Assembly (NCBI GenBank): GCA_046295655.1
Contig: JBKBMT010000079.1
Location: 1 to 10,749 of the forward strand
DNA length: 10,749 nucleotides
Reading direction: 5' to 3'
From: JBKBMT01 sp046295655
Lineage (GTDB): Bacteria > Pseudomonadota > Alphaproteobacteria > Rhodobacterales > Rhodobacteraceae
The notes under the pieces were generated by a model. It saw nothing but the letters and a program-made list of their open reading frames with translations. It was not told the DNA's origin and searched no databases. This document shows positions 5,938 to 10,749 of the stretch, piece by piece. The translations under genes and the position numbers were made by a program. How positions within the stretch are numbered: the first letter of the stretch is position 1; each line of letters begins with the position of its first letter.

Positions 5938-6519
5938 TCAGGACAGCGCCGCGCGCAGGCGCTGCGTCAGGGTTTCCACATCCGGCACGACCGAGGCGAA
6001 TCCTGCGAGGCTGGGTTCGGCGAAGCCCTCGGCGATGACGTGGTCCAGAAGCCGCAGCAGCGGGTCCCAGTAGCCCGCGATGTTCAGAAGGAAGATCGGC
6101 TTCTCGTGCAGGCCGATCTGGCGCCAGGTCAGCACCTCGAAGAACTCGTCCAGACTGCCGGCGCCGCCCGGCATGACCACGATCGCGTCCGAGTTCATGA
6201 ACATGACCTTCTTGCGCTCGTGCATGTCCTCGGTGACGACCAGATGCGCCAGCCGGTCCCGCGCCTTCTCGCGGCCCATGAGGTGCAGGGGTATGACGCC
6301 CATTGCCTGGGCGCCGGCCTCTTGGGCGGCGGCGGCGACCCGGCCCATCAGCCCGATGTCCCCCGCGCCATAGACCAGCCGCCAGCCTTCGGCGGCGATG
6401 GCCAGCCCCAGCGCCTCGGCCGCGGCGAGATGGGCGGGATTATGTCCGGTGCGTGCGCCGCAAAAGACACAGACGGAGCGGGGGAGGGTCATGGCGTGCT
6501 TGTGAGACACATGCTGCAT
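5938..6519 (-). CDS. LOG-family nucleotide 5'-monophosphate phosphoribohydrolase
   Basis: Member of the TIGR00730/LOG Rossmann-fold family, whose tested members remove the base from nucleoside 5'-monophosphates, including cytokinin ribotides; the true bacterial substrate here is unknown. The 193-residue protein contains SVCVFCGART, the nucleotide-binding GAGDIGLMG (52-60), the catalytic MHERKKVMF motif (99-107) and PGGAGSLDEFFEVLTW (117-132). The family consensus is PGGxGTxxE; this protein has Ser122 in place of Thr, a conservative change, and Glu125 is kept. The start is ambiguous. ATG 6519-6517 has AGG five bases upstream and is used here. ATG 6492-6490 (MTLPRSVCVFC) would give the shorter N-terminus common in homologues. 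It is divergent from the LysM gene and convergent with the Host_attach-like gene, so it is probably monocistronic. Confidence 0.93.
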   Translation of the reverse strand: MQHVSHKHAMTLPRSVCVFCGARTGHNPAHLAAAEALGLAIAAEGWRLVYGAGDIGLMGRVAAAAQEAGAQAMGVIPLHLMGREKARDRLAHLVVTEDMHERKKVMFMNSDAIVVMPGGAGSLDEFFEVLTWRQIGLHEKPIFLLNIAGYWDPLLRLLDHVIAEGFAEPSLAGFASVVPDVETLTQRLRAALS

Positions 6520-6524
6520 TGCAA

Positions 6525-6535
6525 CCTGTTACAGG
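6525..6535. repeat. Short palindrome between LOG and LysM genes
   Basis: CCTGT-T-ACAGG is a perfect 11-base palindrome, partly extended by AA before and TT after. It sits just upstream of the LOG start and overlaps its AGG ribosome site, in the gap between two divergent genes. It may be an operator; it is short enough to be chance. Confidence 0.3.
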
Positions 6536-6591
6536 GGTTCTTATGGTCGCTCAACCCCGGTGCCGGGACGGCCCCGGGGGGCGGGGGTGCG

Positions 6592-8385
6592 ATGAGCGAA
6601 AGGACGGGACTCGGACCGGCGGTCTGGGGTGCGCTTGCGGCGCTTGCGATCGTGGCCGCGGGTCTGGCCGGCTGGACCCTGCTTCGCGAGCCGGAGCCAC
6701 CCGTGCCTGTTGCCTCCACTCCGACAGCCGCAGTGCCGATGCCCGCACCGTCGCCTGCAGCGGTCCCGGCCGCAGATCCCGCGCCCGAGCCGGTCGCAGC
6801 CGCGCCGGCGGACGAAGCGGCGATTCCGGATCCGCAGCCGGTGCCGGACGCGGAGGCCGCCGAGGCTGCTGCGGAGAACGCCGCACCATCCGCGCCCGAG
6901 ACCGCCGGCGCCGGTCCGTCCGAGCGGGAGAGCGCGCCGGATGCGGCCGGCACCGCCGCGGCAGCGGCGGTCGAGATTGCGCCGGATGCGCCGGACGAAT
7001 CTGCGCCAACGTTCCCTGGCGATGCCGTCGCGCTCGAACCTTCCTTCGACATCGTGCGCATCGCGCCGGATGGCGCGGCGCTGGTCGCAGGGACCGCCAC
7101 GGCGGGCCAGACGGTCGAGCTGCTGCTCGACGGTGCGGTGATCGGCACCGCAGAGGTGGATGCGGGCGGTCGTTTCGTGCTGCTGTTCGATCTGCCGCCG
7201 TCCGATGCCGGGCGGGTGCTGGAGCTGGCCAGCCGGAATGCGCTGGGCGGCCGGGATGTTGCCGGCGCCAGCGTGCTTGTCAGCCCGTTTGCGGCGCCTT
7301 TGACGGTTGCCGAGGCCGCGCCGACGCCCCTGGCTTCGGATAACGGGATCGGCGCCACCGACAGCGACGCGGGACCGGCGCGCATTGGCGCAAGTGACGG
7401 CGGCGCGACGGACCGCGCCGTGGCTGCCGCATCGGACCCGCCCGAGATCATTCCGGCGGGTGGCACGGACCAGCCGGCCGCCGAGCCCGCAACCCCCGCA
7501 TGTGCCGCGGCGCCGGATCCCGCCGCCGGTCTGCAGCCGGCGGCAGCCGCGACGGGCACCGAGCCCCGGTCCCTGCCTGCCGAACCGCCAGCCGTGGCTT
7601 CGACCGCCGAGGCCCTGCCGCCGGCCGCAGACCGGATCGCCGCAGCACCGCCGGGCGTCGCGCCGGCGCCTGTCGCTCAGGCTGTCGCTCCAGCTGCGCC
7701 CGACCCGGGCGTGGCCGGATCGGCCCCGGCCGCCCCGCCAGTGCCGCCGTCCGGCGCCCTTGCCCCAGAGGCGGCGGCGTTGCCCGAACCGGCGCGGCTG
7801 CGCCCGGTGCCGCGGCCCGCGCGGATCGACCCGGTGCCGGGCGCTGCCCCGCCGGCGGTTCTCGTCGGGGCACAGGGGGTGCGGGTGCTTCAGTCGGGCG
7901 TTTCGCCGACCGCGCCTCCGCTCGCCCGGATCGACGCCATCGCCTATACGGATACGGGCGCGGTCGAGGTGTCGGGTCGCGCCGGTGCCGGGGCCGAGGT
8001 CCGGCTGTATCTCGACAACCGCCTGACCCTGTCCACCAGTGCCGATGCCTCGGGCCACTGGCGGGCGGAGCTGCCCTCGGTCGAACCGGGGCTCTACCGG
8101 CTTCGGGCCGATCAGCTGGATGCGACTGGCCGCGTGACGGGCCGGGCCGAGACGCCGTTCCTGCGCGAAAGCCCTGCCGCCCTGGCCGCGGCCCGGCCGG
8201 CCGAGGATGCGGCGGGCGCCCGCGTGGTGACGGTGCAGCCCGGCTTCACGCTATGGGGCATCGCCCGGCGCACCTATGGCCGCGGGATCCTTTATGTGCA
8301 GGTGTTCGATGCGAACCGCGACCAGATCCGCAACCCGGATCTGATCTATCCGGGTCAGGTCTTCAGCCTGCCGGAGATCGAGTGA
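6592..8385 (+). CDS. Membrane-anchored LysM protein with Ig-like modules
   Basis: A 597-residue cell-envelope protein. A single N-terminal transmembrane helix (about 9-31, PAVWGALAALAIVAAGLAG) is preceded by a short charged stretch, predicting anchoring in the inner membrane with the rest in the periplasm. An Ala/Pro/Glu-rich segment (about 35-150) leads to an Ig-like beta-sandwich module (about 154-233, VAGTATAGQTVELLLDGAVI). A second Ala/Pro-rich linker (about 240-440) follows, then a second Ig-like module (about 444-526, VEVSGRAGAGAEVRLYLDN). A LysM peptidoglycan-binding domain ends the protein (about 545-597, VVTVQPGFTLWGIARRTYG, then NPDLIYPGQVFSLP). This layout is common in Rhodobacterales; the function is probably envelope binding or scaffolding and no catalytic domain is visible. 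ATG 6592 is chosen because it precedes the membrane helix; it has only a G-rich run upstream. Its last 23 bases overlap the convergent ArsR-family gene. Confidence 0.92.
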   Translation: MSERTGLGPAVWGALAALAIVAAGLAGWTLLREPEPPVPVASTPTAAVPMPAPSPAAVPAADPAPEPVAAAPADEAAIPDPQPVPDAEAAEAAAENAAPSAPETAGAGPSERESAPDAAGTAAAAAVEIAPDAPDESAPTFPGDAVALEPSFDIVRIAPDGAALVAGTATAGQTVELLLDGAVIGTAEVDAGGRFVLLFDLPPSDAGRVLELASRNALGGRDVAGASVLVSPFAAPLTVAEAAPTPLASDNGIGATDSDAGPARIGASDGGATDRAVAAASDPPEIIPAGGTDQPAAEPATPACAAAPDPAAGLQPAAAATGTEPRSLPAEPPAVASTAEALPPAADRIAAAPPGVAPAPVAQAVAPAAPDPGVAGSAPAAPPVPPSGALAPEAAALPEPARLRPVPRPARIDPVPGAAPPAVLVGAQGVRVLQSGVSPTAPPLARIDAIAYTDTGAVEVSGRAGAGAEVRLYLDNRLTLSTSADASGHWRAELPSVEPGLYRLRADQLDATGRVTGRAETPFLRESPAALAAARPAEDAAGARVVTVQPGFTLWGIARRTYGRGILYVQVFDANRDQIRNPDLIYPGQVFSLPEIE

Positions 8386-8728
8386 TCCGCGGTGCCGGCG
8401 CTGCGGCATCGAGGCTGCGGCGGCAGCAAGCGGTGACATCCGGGTGATGCAGGCAGCAATCGGCCAGCAGGAAGCCGATGGTGCCGCCCAGACCGCCGGG
8501 ATCGGCGCTGTAGAACACATGCCGCGCATCCCGGCGCGAGGCGACCAGCCCGGCGCTTTCCAGTGCCGCAAGATGAAACGACAGCCGCGATGGCGACAGC
8601 CCAAGCTTGCGCGCGATCTCGCCCGCCGCAACCCCGGCCTCGCCGGCCTGGATCAGGAGCCTCACCAGATCCAGTCGCGTGCCGTTTGCCAACGCCTGCA
8701 ACGCCGTCAGGGCTTGTGCCCGCTCCAT
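8363..8728 (-). CDS. ArsR/SmtB-family repressor with vicinal cysteines
   Basis: A 121-residue winged-helix repressor. The start MERAQALTALQALANGTRLDLVRLL is the standard ArsR N-terminal helix pair. GEIARKLGLSPSRLSFHLAALESAGLVASRRDARHVFYSA (36-75) is the DNA-binding helix-turn-helix and wing. The C-terminal helix carries DCCLHHPDVTACC, giving Cys91, Cys92, Cys101 and Cys102. Vicinal cysteines plus a third near the C-terminus form the As(III) site in some ArsR proteins (for example the Acidithiobacillus type), so a soft metal or metalloid effector is likely; which one cannot be read from sequence. The E. coli-type ELCVCDL motif in the recognition helix is absent. An in-frame TGA two codons upstream rules out an earlier start than ATG 8728. 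The 3' end overlaps the LysM gene by 23 bases. It is divergent from the Atm1-type exporter, with a dyad in between. Confidence 0.93.
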   Translation of the reverse strand: MERAQALTALQALANGTRLDLVRLLIQAGEAGVAAGEIARKLGLSPSRLSFHLAALESAGLVASRRDARHVFYSADPGGLGGTIGFLLADCCLHHPDVTACCRRSLDAAAPAPRITRSPAG

Positions 8729-8730
8729 CC

Positions 8731-8754
8731 TTCAACTACTCATGAATCGTTGAA
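8731..8754. promoter_or_regulatory. Dyad operator between ArsR-family gene and exporter
   Basis: Outer arms TTCAAC (8731-8736) and GTTGAA (8749-8754) share an exact centre with the inner palindrome TCATGA (8740-8745); ten of twelve half-site positions are symmetric. It begins two bases upstream of the repressor ATG, so binding would cover that gene's start region. A weak minus-strand promoter, TTGATC (8792-8787) with TACCAC (8769-8764) and 17-base spacing, would place the transcript start at the dyad. On the plus strand TTGAAC (8750-8755) could serve as a -35 for the exporter, but no good -10 follows. ArsR-family self-binding is inferred. Confidence 0.7.
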
Positions 8755-8818
8755 CTGACGACCGTGGTATCCGATTCCCGCCGTCCGATCAACGGAAACC
8801 GGCAGTGGCGAGGCGGAT

Positions 8819-10624
8819 ATGGCAGGCGAGGAACCGAGGTCCAGCGGTTGGGCGACGATCCGGCGGGTTGGGCCGTATCTGTGGCCCGAGGATCAGGCCT
8901 GGGTCAAGCGCCGGGTGGTCCTGGCGCTGGTGTTCCTGGTCCTGGCCAAGATCGTCTCGGTCGGCACGCCGTTCCTTTACAAGGGTGCGGTCGATGCGCT
9001 GGCGGGGCCGACGCCTGACGGCGCGATGATGCTCGCGCTCGGCGCGGTCGGCCTGACCGTCGCCTATGGCTTGGCCCGGCTGATGACCGTCGCCTTCGGC
9101 GAACTGCGCGATGCGGTGTTCGTCCGTGTCGGCCAGCGCGCCTTGCGCCGGCTGGCGCTGGAGACCTTCACCCACATCCACCGGCTGTCGCTGCGCTATC
9201 ATATCACCCGCAAGACCGGCGGGTTGTCGCGGATCATCGAGCGCGGCGTAAAGGGCGTCGATTTCCTGCTGCGCTTCATGCTTCTGTCGATCGGGCCGCT
9301 GATCCTGGAACTGACGATGGTCACGGTGATCTTTGCGCTGGTGTTCGGCCCGGCCTATGCGGCCGCTGTGTTGCTGACCATCGTGCTCTATGTCGCCTTC
9401 ACCTTCCGGGTTACCGAATGGCGGGTGAAGATCCGCCGGCAGATGAACGAACAGGACACCGACGCGAACCAGAAGGCGATCGACAGCCTGCTGAATTTCG
9501 AGACGGTCAAGTATTTCGGCGCCGAGCGGCGCGAGGCCGAGCGCTATGACCGCGCGATGGAAGGATACGAGCGCGCCGCGGTCAAGACCGGACAGAGCCT
9601 CAGCTTCCTGAACGTCGGGCAGTCCTTCCTGATCACCTGCGGCCTTGTGGCGGTGATGGTGATGGCCGCGCGGGGGGTGCAGGCCGGGCGGCTGACGGTC
9701 GGCGATTTCGTCATGGTCAACGCCTACATGATCCAGATCACCATGCCGCTGAACTTTCTCGGCACCGTCTATCGCGAGATCCGGCAGGCGCTGGTGGACA
9801 TGGGCGAGATGTTCGGCCTTCTGGGCCAGCCGGCCGAAGTGACCGACCGGCCCGGCGCGCCGGATCTTCGGGTGAACGGGGGCGAGGTGGTCTTTGACCG
9901 GGTGGAATTCGCCTATGACCCGGACCGCCCGATCCTGCGCGGCATCAGCCTGAAGGTGGGGGCAGGGCAGACCGTGGCCCTGGTCGGGCCTTCGGGGTCC
10001 GGCAAGTCCACCATCGGGCGGCTGCTGTTCCGCTTCTACGACGTGACCGGCGGTGCGCTGCGGATCGACGGGCAGGACGTCCGCGACGTGACCCAGCAGA
10101 GCCTGCACGATGCAATCGGCGTTGTGCCGCAGGACACGGTGCTGTTCAACGACACGATCCTCTACAACATCGCCTACGGCCGCCCCGATGCCAGTCGCGC
10201 CGAAATCGAGGCGGCGGCCCGGGCGGCAAAGATCCACGATTTCATCGTTTCGCTTCCCGAGGGCTACGAGACCCGGGTGGGCGAGCGCGGGCTGAAGCTG
10301 TCGGGCGGCGAGAAACAGCGCGTCGGCATTGCCCGCACGATCCTGAAGAACCCGCCGATCCTGCTGCTGGACGAGGCGACATCGGCCCTGGATACCCAGA
10401 CCGAGCGCGACATCCAGGACAGCCTGCGCGAGATGGGGCAGGGGCGGACGGTGATCGTGATCGCGCATCGGCTGTCCACTGTCGCCGATGCCGATCGGAT
10501 CGTGGTGCTGGAGGCCGGGCGCATCGTCGAGGAGGGTCGGCACGATGCGCTGCTGGCGGCCGGCGGCCGCTATGCGGCGATGTGGGCGCGGCAGTCGGCC
10601 GAGCAGGAGGCCGAGGCGGCTTGA
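8819..10624 (+). CDS. Atm1-type ABC exporter (ABCB7/HMT1-like), fused permease-ATPase
   Basis: Half-transporter of 601 residues expected to act as a homodimer in the inner membrane. Family members move glutathione-linked compounds: mitochondrial Atm1 supports Fe-S protein biogenesis outside mitochondria, and the bacterial NaAtm1 confers Ag and Hg tolerance. The transmembrane domain (about 30-325) has the Atm1 hallmarks DTDANQKAIDSLLNFETVKYF (213-233), the EWRVKIRRQ segment with Arg202 and Arg206 matching the glutathione-binding arginines of yeast Atm1, SFLNVGQSF (Asn265, Gln268) and LNFLGTVYREIRQ. The ATPase has the A-loop Tyr366, Walker A GPSGSGKST (390-398), Q-loop Gln438, signature LSGGEKQ (494-500), Walker B ILLLDEA (514-520) with catalytic Glu519, and H-loop His550; all are intact. 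ATG 8819 has GAGGCGG just upstream. The divergent ArsR-family gene suggests metal or metalloid control and a detoxification role, which is inference. Confidence 0.95.
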   Translation: MAGEEPRSSGWATIRRVGPYLWPEDQAWVKRRVVLALVFLVLAKIVSVGTPFLYKGAVDALAGPTPDGAMMLALGAVGLTVAYGLARLMTVAFGELRDAVFVRVGQRALRRLALETFTHIHRLSLRYHITRKTGGLSRIIERGVKGVDFLLRFMLLSIGPLILELTMVTVIFALVFGPAYAAAVLLTIVLYVAFTFRVTEWRVKIRRQMNEQDTDANQKAIDSLLNFETVKYFGAERREAERYDRAMEGYERAAVKTGQSLSFLNVGQSFLITCGLVAVMVMAARGVQAGRLTVGDFVMVNAYMIQITMPLNFLGTVYREIRQALVDMGEMFGLLGQPAEVTDRPGAPDLRVNGGEVVFDRVEFAYDPDRPILRGISLKVGAGQTVALVGPSGSGKSTIGRLLFRFYDVTGGALRIDGQDVRDVTQQSLHDAIGVVPQDTVLFNDTILYNIAYGRPDASRAEIEAAARAAKIHDFIVSLPEGYETRVGERGLKLSGGEKQRVGIARTILKNPPILLLDEATSALDTQTERDIQDSLREMGQGRTVIVIAHRLSTVADADRIVVLEAGRIVEEGRHDALLAAGGRYAAMWARQSAEQEAEAA

Positions 10625-10642
10625 GCCGGGGCTCAGCCCGCC
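10615..10642. terminator. Imperfect dyad spanning both convergent stop codons
   Basis: TGAGCC (10622-10627) and GGCTCA (10630-10635) pair around a 2-base loop, and GGCGG (10615-10619) and CCGCC (10638-10642) extend the stem past a 2x2 internal loop. The TGA of the exporter and the TGA of the minus-strand gene are mirror images in the inner stem. It probably acts as a bidirectional transcript end, although it lacks a T-run. Confidence 0.5.
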
Positions 10643-10749
10643 GCGAGCCGGTTGTGCTTGCGCGCCATGAACTGCTTGGCGGTCTCGACCGCCACCGCGG
10701 CGTCGCGGCAAGAGGCGGCGGCGCCGATCGCGCGGCCGGATTCCTCGTT
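10633..10749 (-). CDS. C-terminal end of an unidentified protein (cut by right edge)
   Basis: The minus strand is open from the right edge to a TGA at 10633-10635, giving 38 residues: it begins NEESGRAIGAAASC and ends AKQFMARKHNRLAAG. Codon use matches the neighbours, with G or C at nearly every third position, and the frame ends in a tidy convergent arrangement eight bases from the exporter stop, so a real gene end is likely. The fragment looks helical and basic at the end and I do not recognise the family. Confidence 0.6.
   Translation of the reverse strand, partial: NEESGRAIGAAASCRDAAVAVETAKQFMARKHNRLAAG

Noticed and set aside
6040..6591. Upstream extension of the LysM protein frame to 6040
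   Set aside because: It lies opposite the LOG gene. The ATG at 6592 directly precedes the membrane anchor, as expected for the mature architecture.
6541..8058. Minus-strand open frame of 505 codons opposite the LysM gene
   Set aside because: Gly/Arg-rich antisense of an Ala/Pro-rich coding region; the plus strand has a membrane anchor, Ig-like modules and a LysM domain.
8789..10711. Very long minus-strand open frame (640 codons) opposite the ABC exporter
   Set aside because: The plus-strand exporter has every ABC motif intact. In high-GC genes the antisense frame is often open; this one has no domain-like sequence.
1..10749. CRISPR array, tRNA or rRNA genes, insertion sequence ends, prophage or toxin-antitoxin genes
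   Set aside because: No regularly spaced repeats, no tRNA-like cloverleaf signal, no transposase motif and no terminal repeats with target duplications were seen on reading both strands.

Overview
The window is GC-rich bacterial chromosome, very probably from an alphaproteobacterium of the Rhodobacterales (Rhodobacter/Paracoccus/Rhodovulum type). This is inferred from the style of the LipA N-terminus (a TTG start followed by MRDLRLPEERHPEKAHRPD), the Fe-type SodB, the LysM protein with a long Ala/Pro-rich linker, and the high GC codon use. No tRNA, rRNA, CRISPR array, insertion sequence or prophage signal was seen.

Left part (1-3713) is an oxidative-stress and cofactor block. A catalase gene runs off the left edge on the minus strand. 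It is divergent from oxyR, a peroxide-sensing LysR-type regulator with both redox cysteines. Next come lipA (lipoyl synthase), which has its own good sigma-70-like promoter tucked into a hairpin behind oxyR, and sodB (iron-type superoxide dismutase), preceded by a 190-base leader with inverted repeats. SodB converts superoxide to peroxide, the catalase destroys peroxide, and OxyR is expected to switch the catalase on. LipA carries two oxidant-sensitive Fe-S clusters.

Middle part (3714-8385) holds a large uncharacterised multi-pass membrane protein directly behind sodB, then a small Host_attach/baeRF-like protein. On the minus strand lies a LOG-family nucleotide phosphoribohydrolase. Divergent from it is a membrane-anchored LysM protein with two Ig-like modules separated by a low-complexity linker.

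Right part (8363-10749) holds a minus-strand ArsR/SmtB-type repressor with vicinal cysteine pairs, divergent from an Atm1-type (ABCB7/HMT1-like) ABC exporter. A strong dyad abuts the repressor start codon between them. This looks like a metal- or metalloid-responsive repressor beside a glutathione-conjugate exporter. A minus-strand gene of unknown function enters from the right edge, convergent with the exporter; both stop codons sit inside one palindrome.

Most genes are standard. The least explained are the membrane protein at 3779-5320, the ArsR-Atm1 pair with its operator, and the lipA promoter/hairpin overlap. All intergenic gaps are under 200 bases.
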